DNA of 60,000 bases from Owenia fusiformis (Eukaryota; Annelida; Polychaeta; Sabellida; Oweniidae): positions 23,946,184 to 24,006,183 of the forward strand of contig CAIIXF020000012.1 of NCBI GenBank assembly GCA_903813345.2, written 5' to 3'. The notes beneath the pieces are model-generated. The model was given only the letters and a program-made list of their open reading frames with translations, was not told where the DNA came from and made no database searches. Of the stretch, positions 35,517 to 46,925 are shown piece after piece; position 1 is the first letter of the stretch; each line of letters opens with the position of its first letter. The translations under genes and the position numbers were made by a program.

Positions 35517-36017
35517 TTAAGGTGGGCATAATATGGTCAATATACTAACTAACTGACATGGAGCTAATGCAATGTATTCTCACACTATGAACACATTGTC
35601 TACCTTAATGTCATGTGGGGAGTATTCTGTTAAGGTAGGCAGAATATAACCAATAATCTAACTCATTAACATGGATCTTATCTCCAACACTCCTGCTTCT
35701 ATAAACACTCCATCTACCTTAATAGGTAGTGACAATAACATGCGTCTACAGCATACAAGAATACCTCAATTTTGTGATGGGCAGAGTATTATGAATGACA
35801 TGGACCTTGATATTCAGTCTTGTCTGCCTATGCCCAACTTAATATTCCTTGATGAAAATGGCATGCATCTACAGCATACAAGAATATCTTAATTTTGTGG
35901 TAGACAAAGTATTGTGAATGACATGGGCCTTAATATTCAGTCTTGTCTGCCTATGCCCACCTTAATATTGCTTGATGAAAATGACATGAATCTACAGCAT
36001 ACAAGAATATCTCAATG
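35517..36017. repeat. Degenerate 113-124-bp tandem array with family H ends
   Basis: The first two units (35517-35608 and 35630-35722) each start TTAAGGTRGGC and end CTACCTTAA, with related interiors 113 bp apart. The next two units, about 124 bp each, share CTACAGCATACAAGAATA (35745, 35869 and a partial at 35992). They also share ATTCAGTCTTGTCTGCCTAT and CCCAMCTTAATATT. The later units keep the GGCAGA and ACATGGACCTT landmarks of the first two, so the whole block looks like one array that started from a TTAA-type element. Confidence 0.7.
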
Positions 36018-37988
36018 GATGAATAAAATACATTTTTATGTGACACAGACATCCTTTGAATATAGTTTCTAAAGAGATTCAGGTAGATTTTATCACATCT
36101 ACACAGTGTAACCTGTCAGTAGCTCTCAATGTACCTCTAATATACCAACACGCTCTTTTTATATTTTTATCATTAGCAATCTTAAGATGAGTTTATGCAT
36201 TTGATTTGTGTCAGCATTCTCAAGTGTGATGTACAGTACCAGTAGAATATATGGTTGTGTTTGCAAGGGGTGATGTATCATGAAATATATCCTGTACCAC
36301 ACACAGCCAAGCTTTCAACACTACATCATCACATTCACATCCACATATAAGCAATCTCCAAACATGAGCAGTGCATGCTTTCTTCCTTCTCTGCAGATAT
36401 TCAAATTCCCAGAGAATTCTTCACTTTATGATAGTATGGCTTTGTTGCAATAATTAAATGTTGTGACTTCAAAGTGATCAATTTATAATTTTGTCAGAAA
36501 CTAGTTGGAGAAAGTTAATGATAGGTATTAATTTTTAAATTTTCAAACTACCCAAGATCTTTGAGAATATGAACCTAGGGTCAGCAGAGAAGAATGTACT
36601 GAAACTAGAGATATGAACCACAGCAATGGTGCTCCCGTTTCAGTCAACAAAATACCAATAAAACCACATGAAATTTTAGCAATACCAAAACAAGGCAAGA
36701 CAGAACACTGCATGTGATAATCATATAAAAAGTTACGAATAGTTTATACCCCAAAAAAAACCTTTTTCTCACTATAATTTAGTGCCCTGTCACACTAAAC
36801 ATCTCAAAATTTTGACTAAAAGCCGTCAGATTTTCATGTCATTACAATGTACTCTTCAAGCATGTCTACTTGGGCTTATTCCCCAAAACATCAGTTTTCA
36901 ACATATAGAAATATCTAAACTTACCAACTTCAACAATGAGAGTTAATCTAAATTCCAAACGTGATCAGTCTGCAACTATAATCCATGATCTATAGTGTAT
37001 GTCCGACTGGTTAAATGTTCAATAAATTGTTCGGAGATACGAACAGTTATGTATCCTGGCTAAATTGATGATACTACACAGGCAAAGTATGTAATTTCAC
37101 ATATCTCACGTAATGTTACATCCACAGTTCATGTAATAAAATTGATAGCTCAATGCTGAAGTTCTGGCATTAGCAAGTTCATTGGTTGAAAATGCAAATG
37201 TCAGCTTACAATAGATTGATGACCAAAATCCAACAACCCACTGGTTTCCTTTAGATCTCCAACACAAGCTGTTTGTGCAATATCCAAAGTTTGCAAATTG
37301 ATTGTAAACTCAACTTAACCTGCAATTCCTATATAAAATTCTGTGTAGGTATGTTTCACCCAAAATGAACCACTACGTACATTATTTCATCCAATATTAA
37401 TTTCTCCGATCAGGCCAGGCGTTTGTTTGTTGTTATCGTGCCAACTACTAACTCTAGACTGATCGCACTACTCGTTGACAGAAGCTGCTATTGAACCCTT
37501 ACAAATATTCCAAAATGGCCACATCAAAAAAAACTATAAAAACTTGTTCAGCAAATTAAATTCAAAGTCGCATAAACAAGTTGATGCTCTAAACAGGAGC
37601 CGTGCTTTGTATGTATTTCTATTGAAATTTTTATTTTCGTGACCATAAAGGTATAATTTGTTCAGGTTGGACATAATTATATTAAAGGCTCATAAACCTG
37701 ATGAATATTTAATAAAATAAATTGGTGATAATGTTGCAGAAAATAAAGCCTAATATAGACCAGTAATGAAATATCAATAGGGTCATTATATATAATACAA
37801 AACAATAGAACCAGCAAGCAAAAAATAGACCGCCATATTGTCAATGTTTCAAATTATGCATACATGTATATGCAAAAAAATATCATTGAAATATTTTACA
37901 TTTTGAGAATTCAAGCCAAATAATCATGACCATAGAGATATTTTAGAATTGGTATATTCACGCTCTTTTCCATAATTTCTGTACTCAC
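36018..37988. other. Non-coding stretch, GC-richer near 37.4 kb
   Basis: The part at about 37400-37520 is less AT-rich than its surroundings and has CCAAAATGGCCACATC; ACCGCCATATTG lies at 37831. These resemble YY1-type cores, but there is no linked coding start. Nothing else is supported. Confidence 0.35.
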
Positions 37989-38024
37989 CGTATTCACTGT
38001 AATACCTCCCTCACACTTTATTAA
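37989..38024 (-). CDS. Candidate 36-bp internal exon
   Basis: On the minus strand an excellent acceptor (TTTTTTCTTGTATTTGCAG) is followed by 12 open codons, LIKCEGGITVNT, and the donor ACG/GTGAGTAC. It starts and ends in phase 0, the same as the candidate exons at 51966-52022 and 54196-54435, so the three could be spliced in order. A frame of 12 codons is usually open by chance, so support comes only from the two strong splice sites and the matching phase. I do not recognise the peptide. Confidence 0.25.
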
Positions 38025-38097
38025 CTGCAAATACAAGAAAAAACACGGAAATTTAGTTTGGTGTTATTGATGTGCTGAGGCATTCTGGGTAACATAT

Positions 38098-38511
38098 TCA
38101 TGCCGAATGTAGTCTTAAGGGTAAACTTAGGCAGATTAAACGCGACCCCGCAAGCGGTTTACACAGAGTCGTATAATAACATAACACAATAGGCAGTTTG
38201 CTGGTAATTGCAATACATGTAAAATAGCCTATTATACCTGATATTACACACGCCACAGGGGCATAAATGAACATAAACCACAGAAAGCCAGCTCTATGCA
38301 TCCATTGATATCTCCATCTTGATAATTGCGAAATGTCATATTTGGTTAATTGCTGACAAAAAAAGGAATTGTTTGATGTTTTGGTATTTCTGAAAGCTAC
38401 TTCAGCACCATGTAGATGCCCTATTGAATTTAATGCAATGTTTTTACAACATAGGTGATGATATATTACACACTTGACCTGCCATTCTTCTGAATCATTT
38501 GTCATCAAATC
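38098..38511 (-). other. Long open frame behind a good acceptor, doubtful
   Basis: The minus strand has a 136-codon frame directly after CCAGTTTTTATTTCAG (exon edge about 38511), starting xLMTNDSEEWQ. It includes a hydrophobic stretch (AGFLWFMFIYAPVACVISG) that could be membrane-spanning. No consensus donor closes it; weak options are CAG/GTCAAG at about 38480 and CAG/GTATAA at about 38239. Frames of roughly this length are expected about once in a window of this size and composition. I list it because of the acceptor and because the next candidate exon lies only 74 bp further on. Confidence 0.15.
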
Positions 38512-38721
38512 TGAAATAAAAACTGGACTAAAGCATTGTATTATTCAACAAGATGCTTTTAAAAAACTTTACAAGAGAAATCTAAGGCTCAGATACAAAG
38601 AGGGAGGTTTTAAACAGGCAAAAATGTATGCTCTCTCCCTCCCTCCCCTTTAACTAGCCCCTCCCCCAAACAAAGACAATCCAAAAAACAAATCCAACCA
38701 TTCTAGTCTTGCTTCGACCCT

Positions 38722-38733
38722 CCCCCCCCCCCC
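38722..38733 (+). repeat. Poly-C tract next to TAGTCTTGC
   Basis: CTAGTCTTGCTTCGACCCT runs into 12 C, the same arrangement as at 58598 and, reversed, at 2266-2299. Confidence 0.8.
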
Positions 38734-39953
38734 TATTATACCTCTTCTCCACTAGCAGGAAGTGAAAAAGATAGGGTTGTTCCAGACATTAGATCCAAAT
38801 CTATAACCTTCGAGTTCACCGAACATAGATATCACTAAAAACCAATCCATAATTTGAAAAGAAATCTGATCTTAGAGATCAGCCCTCCAAGTACAACATT
38901 TAAAAGTTAACTGTCAACTGTCATAATTCCAACATATCAACAATAGAAACCTGAAATTAACTGACATTAAGACCAATCTAAACACATCATATTGCCATAA
39001 TATCATAATGTAATCTATCTAACACTGGTTGAGACCCTAATACCCTAATACCCTAGAACTTTTAGGATTCGAGTGTAGAATAAAGTACTCAAACATCAGG
39101 TGCGATTTTTTGAAAAGTCATTGATGTCAATGAACATGTCAAATATGATAAGTCCTCACAATTTATTAAAATCTTTGAACATGATTCATTTCTAAACATG
39201 GCTTAAGTCGAGGCTACTAAAATATCACTTTTCAACTTATTCAAAATTAGTTGAGATTTATTGATATTCAAATTACTTTGATTCAAGCCTACTACAAAGA
39301 TAAATTAAATGGCTGTTTTTTACCGAAATGTGAAGTTTTGTTTTTTATGATTTTGACATATATATCGCCTTCATCCCCTTCAAGCTGTTAGTTTCTGTGT
39401 GTTATCTTCTGAGTTTGACAGAGCTACTTCAAATGAACAATTAACAAAAGAGTTTACCAACATGTATTCATGTTTTTAACACTACAAAATGATATCAGAA
39501 ACTACAACATGATATTAGAATGATTTTGACAGCCTATTTTGACAAGAGCATTTTTGAACTTATATAAATGAAGGGTTTGTTGATTTGCAATTACAAATTA
39601 AGGGTTTGCATTTTGCATTTATATAAATTACAGGTTTTTTTTTTTGATTTACAATTTTTTATAATATCAGATAAAAAGTGCTGATTCACAAGATAACAAT
39701 AAAAATTACAGATAATAGAATTTAATTATGTTTCAAACTCTAATCACTATATTTTATGTTAATAAATGGGTTATAATAATGTTATCAGAATAATTAGATT
39801 GACTGGAGTGTAATAAAACCAGAGTAATTGTTGTAGCCTGAGCATATGTAGAACAAGTCAAGGAGAAACCTGATTCCACATTAATTTACACACTTTTGAA
39901 AGATTGCACAATACACCCCCCTAAATAATTGAGAAAATAAGAAGGTAAAGGAG

Positions 39954-40030
39954 CAAGGCATTAACATGCAAAATGTCATCACTTGCCATTTGTTACAAAT
40001 ATCACCTTATACCCCACTCTTCAAAACTGA
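39954..40030 (+). mobile_element. Family B short repeat, 5' half
   Basis: AAGGCATTAACATGCAAAAT and GCCATTTGTTACAAAT match the family start; the second half is missing. Confidence 0.7.
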
Positions 40031-40357
40031 TACCATTAATTAACATAATCAGTAATATAATCGAGTTCCACAAAGTATTCCACTTGAGTTCCGCTTAACC
40101 GGCCATAGTGCATAAAACAAACCTAATGATGGCTTAAAAAACCTGAATCAATATCCATAGTTGGTTTGTTGTCAGAGATATTTTGAACAAAGGGATCCGA
40201 TTTCTATAGCTACTTGAAAGTACTGCTATCAACTTAATGGATGCCAAAAGGTTTCCTTAATTATGGAAAATCAGATTTCCCCTTCAGAATTCTTATAAAG
40301 AATCATTAAGGATTATTGGACTTTTGAAATAAAGTCATTTTTGAATAACATGAACCC

Positions 40358-40545
40358 CATTGATCTCCCCAGCATTAAAGCAAGGGGGCACAGCTGAGAT
40401 TTTGAAAATAGGTTGGCAACCACCTGAAAATCCGTTTGCACCCACTTGAAAATGAGAAAACCATGATAAACTGGCATATTTTGATCTGAATTATGAAAAT
40501 GAGAATTTTGTACCCACCTTAGAAAAAATCATGGGAAGATCACTG
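40358..40545 (-). mobile_element. Family A MITE, reverse copy, 188 bp
   Basis: CATTGATCTCCCCAGCATTA at one edge and GAAGATCACTG at the other are the family A ends. GCACCCACTTGAAAATGAGA lies inside. Flanking AACCC occurs on both sides but one base out of register. Confidence 0.85.
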
Positions 40546-41016
40546 TAACCCTTTGGAGAATTATCCTGACAATATGTGGAAACTGTGGAAACTTGAAGAT
40601 CTTGGATCAGATATTTGGAACTCTACTTGCCAAATATGGCATTAAAATATTGACTTTTTTAACTATATAAATTACTAAACCTTTTTTAGGATCAGACTAT
40701 TCACCAACATTTAAGACATCTAATAAATTGTTCAATAACACTGAAATATTCAGGTGATGATGTTATGTGTAAATTCAATTGGAATCACTTTGCTTTTAAC
40801 TCTCAGCAAATATTTGGCATTTTGTGTTGTGTTGTATTCAGTATTATTTTGTAATATAAGAATGTGGATCATACACATAACAAACAAAAATATGATACCT
40901 GAATACATGAATTAATAATTACATGAGAGGTATTTTATGGCTAAAAGTTTCCTGGAAACATCCTACTCGACAACATTTAGTGTCCAATAAAATTATCAAT
41001 AATACTATCATTGTAA

Positions 41017-41435
41017 GGGCATGGGACCTCAAGGTAGCTTTACTGCATTATTCAGAGGTATGGGGCATTAAAGTCAAGGGCATGGGACCCCAAGGTAGCT
41101 TTACTGTATTAATCAGAGGTATGGGGCATTAAAGTCAAGGGCATGGGATATTAAAATTAAAGGCATGGCACATCATAATCCGAGGCATGAGACATCATAA
41201 TCCAAGGAATGGGATAATAAAATCAGATATATGAACTTTAAAATCAGGGGTATGGGATGATAAAACTCTACATGGGACATTTAAATCAGAGGTACATAAC
41301 TTTAAATCAGGGGCATGTGATGATAAAATCAAGGAACATGGGGCACTGAAATCATCCACAGGGACTTCAAATCAGGTGCATGGGATATCATAATCTGTGT
41401 TATGGGATAATAAATTCAGGGACATGGGAGCTTAG
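41017..41435 (+). repeat. Degenerate tandem array on GGCATGGGA
   Basis: The first two units are 61 bp long (GGCATGGGACC, AAGGTAGCTTTACTG, AGAGGTATGGGGCATTAAAG). The array then collapses into about ten loosely conserved units of 20-25 bp with a CATGGGATNATAAAATCAGG core. A two-level period like this suggests a short-unit array of which one part was re-amplified as a larger unit. The open frame at 40923-41132 is a by-product. Confidence 0.85.
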
Positions 41436-42512
41436 GGTTAATAATGAAACTGTAATAAACATGCTCTCTTCAAATCAAATTCTTGCCTGATTTCCTGAGA
41501 AGTATGATAGAACAAAGTTTAATGCTGGCTCAGAAATTATCGCAGGATTTCCGTTGTAACAAAGGAAATAGAACGAGTTCCCGATCTGGCTCAGTGCCAA
41601 TCACAGTCTCAGAACGGTAATTGACAAACATTGGGTTTAAGTGAATTATTGAATTTTAGCTCATTTTTAGAGGGATCACCATGGTGATTATTTGCTTGAT
41701 CTCTTTATAAACATTGGCAATGGTCACTGGAATTTGGTTTTCATCCTGCGGGTGCCTAGTTGCTTATATTTCTGCTTAAATGTTCTAACTGTGATTAATG
41801 GTACTATTATTATTAGGAGCTCAATATTACAATGCCCTCTGGCTTTGTTAGGTGATATATTTGCCATTGGAAAATATACCAGAGATTCTCACATCTAAGG
41901 GCACTTTGAAATACCTCATATAAATAAATGTAACTAGCTCCTGGTTACATATTTTCAAGCAAAATTATAAGAAAAAAGAAAAAAATAGATGGATATAAAG
42001 AAACATTAAGTCAATTATGCTTATCTGGAAAATCAGAATTCTAGTTGAATCTAAAGATAAATGAAAAATGGATATATTACACAATGGATTCATGTGACCA
42101 AAATATATCTTTTGCAAGGGATCTATGTGACCCAGTAATATATTTTTCAAAGAATATATAACATGTGAGTTCTAGCAATGATGGTTAATAAGGCCTAATG
42201 AATGACACATCAGGTTAACAATGCACCAAATATTTGCGCATCATTTTCGTTGAGTTTCACTATTGTTCATCATGCCTTCGATAAATACGAGACATTATAA
42301 AAAAAATTAAACATTATTGGGTTATTTTTCATGATAGCATGATAGATTTGTGATATAATAGATAGAAATGTTCTGTCATTAATCTCGGTGTTTGTCTCGA
42401 TCATGTCACGATCAGGCATGAACTGAAACTTAATAAGATATAAATAATGTAATATAATCTAATAATGAAGTCACAATTCTATACAATCCAGACTTTTTTA
42501 TACTAAAAATTA

Positions 42513-42717
42513 CAAGTGATATCCACAGCATTAAAGCAAGTAGGCAAGCACCCTCCTGAGATTTTAAAAAACAGACTTGCACCCACCTGAAATTTTATTT
42601 GCACCTACTTGGAAATGAGAAAAATTTGCATATTTTCACCAATTTCAGTCTATATCATGAAAATGGAAATTTTGGACCTACTTGAGAAAAAAATCCTGTG
42701 AAGAATGCTGATTACTG
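42513..42717 (-). mobile_element. Family A MITE, reverse copy
   Basis: It has CAAGTGATATCCACAGCATT and ATTACTG edges, and inner CACCCACCTGAAATTTTATT and GAGAAAAAAATCCTGTGAAG. The ends are more diverged than at 40358. Confidence 0.75.
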
Positions 42718-43724
42718 TATAATAAACATGTATATAGTATACTTATAAATAAATCTATATAATTACTCAGTGTACCAGTAGACACCAAAAAATTGAAAAA
42801 AACTAACTTGACCGAGACATTTATTTCTCATTGTTCAACAATAAGATACTAAATTTCAGTATTTATGTCTGCTTAATTTCTCATAAAACTCAATATTAGA
42901 TTTGTTATGTCTAACATAATGTGGAATGAGGAATTCACAGAGCATCTTCTACATAAAGCTGAGGGCATGACCTCATTCCAAATGCAATTAGCAAATTTTT
43001 TCTGAAATCTCTCCTTTGAGAAACATTGTCTCCCTCAACGTTTCTAAATAGGTGTTAATTAAAATCCTAATTTCAGCTGTTCTACTAAGAAAAAATAACA
43101 CAAACTGGTTTCGATGCTTGTTTATACGTATGGTTATTATTCAAATTTTCTAAGTTAAAAAAACTGCATATAGTAAATCATAACGAGACATTAAATTGAC
43201 CTACCGGTAAGTCAATTATCTACCCAAACCTATACTTGACCCTATTAAATTATATTTCCGATGACCTTTGAAATATTTTCAGACAATTTTAGGTACCAAT
43301 AGCTGAAATATAACCCTCATCTGATTAATATGAGCTTCTAAACCGTATGAGGCCTCCTAATAATTCATTCTAAGTACTGGACAAAAAGATCAAGGCCAAA
43401 ATCAGTGATACTAACCACATGATACCTGACAATCTTCAATTTTCAAATTTTGAATTTTCTTGTGCTATCTTTTATGAAGAATTTAATATACAACTGAATC
43501 TAGGCAACTATTTATAGACCCCTTCATAACACTTGAGTTTATCATAATATGAAGTTAACATTGCAATTGATTTGCTCGTTTATAGCAATACAGGCTGGAG
43601 CTTCTGGAATTGATGATTTATCTCGTGGATAATATGTCACATCGTACTCATTTTAGAATGCGAAATAAATCAGAAAATAATTCACTTAGTAAGTTATAAA
43701 TTATATAGGTAGATAGGGATCACT

Positions 43725-43815
43725 CTAAATTATATAGAAATGCAAGAAAATGAAGTTGTTTATTCAAATTTTATAGAGATATAGTTGAAATAAGCATTTG
43801 CAGACGGCAATTTCA
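43725..43815 (+). mobile_element. Family C repeat
   Basis: It starts ACTCTAAATTATATAGAAAT, continues TGCAAGAAAAT, then TTCAAATTTTATAGAGATAT, and ends GCATTTGCAGACGG. It is about 80% similar by eye to 46825-46925. There is no inverted terminus, so the class is unknown. Confidence 0.75.
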
Positions 43816-45664
43816 AACAGGAATCTTGATCTGGTGACAGTCAAGTACTGCTTATAACAACACTCTAAGACCCTGATAATCTGTAAATAAAATACCCTCA
43901 TGGTCATCCTTTTATACCCTAAATAGAAAACTAATTTGAAACAGAAAAGAATATAATAGACATAATACAGAGTCAACATTCCAGATTTGAACAAAAGAAC
44001 AAGAAATTCAGCCAAATATTTGAGATTTCAAGGAAAATTGATATATATTCCAGAATGTTCCTTTACGAGAGGGCTATTCATGAAGATAAGAAGCTCAAGA
44101 TTTTTACTAATATTACTTTTAGATCACTTACTTCAAACAGGCCTTATGTACTTATTTATCAATTTATTTCAAATATAATGTTAAACCTTCACAACAACAA
44201 ATATTGATACCTTCATATTTTCAATTTTTATAATTGAAACATTAATCATCTTTAACATTTTGAAATACCTTTGAGTTGAAGGCAAACCTTATAACAGCTT
44301 GTTCCTCCGTTCCTCTGACTTTTCTTTTAGATTTGTGCTTCTTAAAATGTAGTTTACAAACCTGTGGCACATCAAGAGAGTTCTAGCATTACAAATCACA
44401 ATGAGATTTCCTGTATAATCTTAAACCAATTGTGGCGAAACTGTAACATTACATAATGTAACCCAAACTTAAATCCTTCCTGCTAATGAAACCATTTAGG
44501 AATCAAGGACATATCAATTGAAAGGTCACAACTCCCATCAAAGTATCAAAGACTTCTAAATTATATCAAATCACCAAAACGATTACCAAACTGTAATCCT
44601 ATGATCAAGTTGGAATTATTTTTGTAAGGTGTGCTCTAAGACATTTACTGTATATGTTGTTAAACAAAGTCTAATCTCTGGCAGAAATTAATATCAGAGC
44701 TTGAGGTTTTATGACCTAATTTGTTTATCCAATATAATTTGATCCTTTTCACCCCTACAGAAAGTGACCTTGAAGTAGCCGCAAATCATATAATATTTTT
44801 GCTATATGGGGTATAAATAGGAGGCAGACTAATTGAACAGCCAAATAACTGAGTTTTTGATACATTCCATATTGATTGAGAAAATGTATTGTTTCCAATT
44901 TGCTGCATATATCTTTCAATATGTTCCATTGTTCTAACATATTTATTCTCATGTGCATTTTGCATTATTATCATAAGTGTGAAAGATTAGCCCAAAATTT
45001 GCAGTTACGGCAAAATGCTTGAAATGAAATAGCTAAAAATTGAAAAAAAGCAGCCATAAAGTTAGCAAAGAAGATGAATTGAAGGCAATCTTATTAACCA
45101 AGATAATCTGGGAGAAAGCAACGTAATAGCAATCCACAGGTACAACCAGAACTAATATACCCGGTATATGAGTGATCCATCAACAGATATCAATGAAAAG
45201 CTTGTCAGAATCACTAGAGAGAACTCCAAGCTCTACTTCCTCTAAAATTCCAACTCAAGAAAAAAGTCCAAGATATTTTCAAAATTTTGAAAAATATTAC
45301 AAATAGGCATAATCATTTGAGATTCTAGAGCTTCTACCGAATATATTCTCAACTCTACACCTGGGTAACAATACATCCATCATTGTTGAACCTATCACAA
45401 CCCCCAATTTGTACACATGTGGGGGTACATCAGCTAGACATCCTAACAAATGTCTGTAAGTTATAAGAGTAAATCATACTTTTCTACAAGGAGGTATTAT
45501 TTGTTTGAATCTATCTGAAAAGTACTTGTAGAAGATTGAGACATGTAAACCCTATTGTTGTCCTGATTTACAAGTGGCATGACTTGTCACTTGTCAGATA
45601 TGTTGATACCCATTGATATATTATGAATTTATTTGTTGCTTATAGTCCTGCATCAAATGATGTA
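43816..45664. other. Non-coding stretch
   Basis: No supported gene; the paired short frames at 44755-44974 on the minus strand overlap each other and show no splice context. Confidence 0.4.
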
Positions 45665-45679
45665 CCCCCCCCCCCCCCC
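45665..45679 (+). repeat. Poly-C tract (15 C), longest in window
   Basis: An uninterrupted run of 15 C preceded by GATGTA. The frames read through it on both strands (45623-45873) give Pro and Gly runs and are not genes. Confidence 0.95.
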
Positions 45680-46055
45680 TTTCCTCTCATAAGAAAGTTG
45701 GGGTATGAGGTCTTATGCAAGACAATATTGCTCTCACAAAATAAAGACAAGTCTTGCATAAATGTGATTTCAGCATGTTTTGGCATTTCGAGGATGTTTT
45801 GTAAAATGGCCATAAAATCATAACTATTTGGCCAAGACCAATGAAACTTAATAGAATGAAAGACATTAAACAAGGTTCAATTGATGACAGTTATTAAGAT
45901 CTGTTTGGATTAACTTTTTGGCTCGCCCTGTAGATCCAAATGTAAGAAAATGTATACTACCTGGTATGTGAATATATAGTATAATCCAAATACTGTTTTT
46001 TATCTATGTTATGAGAAAATATCACTGATTTTAATACTTCAACAGAAAAGATTTA

Positions 46056-46152
46056 AGATGACACAGACAGAAATCCTGTCAAATGAACCTGCAATCCTGT
46101 CAGAAAACACAAGAATCTCATCACATGAAACAGCAATCCTGTCATATGACAA
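46056..46152 (+). repeat. Degenerate about 24-bp tandem repeat
   Basis: CAATCCTGTCA-type motifs recur about every 24 bases (AAATCCTGTCAAATGA, CAATCCTGTCAGAA, CAATCCTGTCATATGA). Confidence 0.6.
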
Positions 46153-46824
46153 ATCACTCAATCTCACTGTCTATAATCCTTTGGTATAATCCTGTAAATG
46201 GTAAACATGTAACAATGGCCTATAGATCACTTTATCGCTACTTTAGGTTGTCACCTTTCATGAATTTTTCAAAAATCTCAAGTACTTCGATGATTTATTT
46301 CAAACAAATTGAACACATTTCGATAGTTTTCAAGCACAGCATACAGATTTAACCTACAGGAATATATTTCTGTTACTATTTCTTCAGAATTCCTCAATTT
46401 TTCAAGATTTTCTCAAAGAGTATTTGTGAAAACAACAAGCAAATTTTCTCACCTGGTGAGAGATAGACCTGACATAAGATTCTTTCTTTTGGTCATTACA
46501 ATTTCTTCTATTTCTCTCCAAATCTTGAATGAATTATATAACTATCTTGCATTTTTATATAATCTAAGATGCATATTTCACATTTTGTCAACTTTTTCCT
46601 CACTATTTCCTCAATTTTTCAGCAAATTCTGCATTTTTAAACGTGACTGCTTGTGATATTTTTTGAATGAGAAGATATGAACTTGATCTCTACTATGAGA
46701 GAAGATAAGTGTATCATCTTCAAAGTTTTCATTCTACGAGTAAAAATCATCACAGTCATGTTCTAAAATGCAAAATAAAATACTAAAGAGAGGAATCGGC
46801 AAGAAATAAAGTAAACCGACATAG

Positions 46825-46925
46825 AGTCAGTACTCAAAATTATATAAAAATGCAAGAAAATCAAACACTTCATTCAAATTTTAGAGAGAAATATAGAGGA
46901 ATAAGCATAAGCAGACGGTTATTTT
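46825..46925 (+). mobile_element. Family C repeat
   Basis: ACTCAAAATTATATAAAAAT, TGCAAGAAAATCAAAC, TTCAAATTTTAGAGAGAAAT and AAGCAGACGG occur in the family order. Confidence 0.75.

Noticed and set aside
39043-39064. ACCCTAATACCCTAATACCCTAG, telomere-like
   Set aside because: Only three imperfect units with an 8-9-base period; not a telomere repeat array.
45623-45873. Pro-rich and Gly-rich frames
   Set aside because: They come from reading the 15-C tract on each strand.
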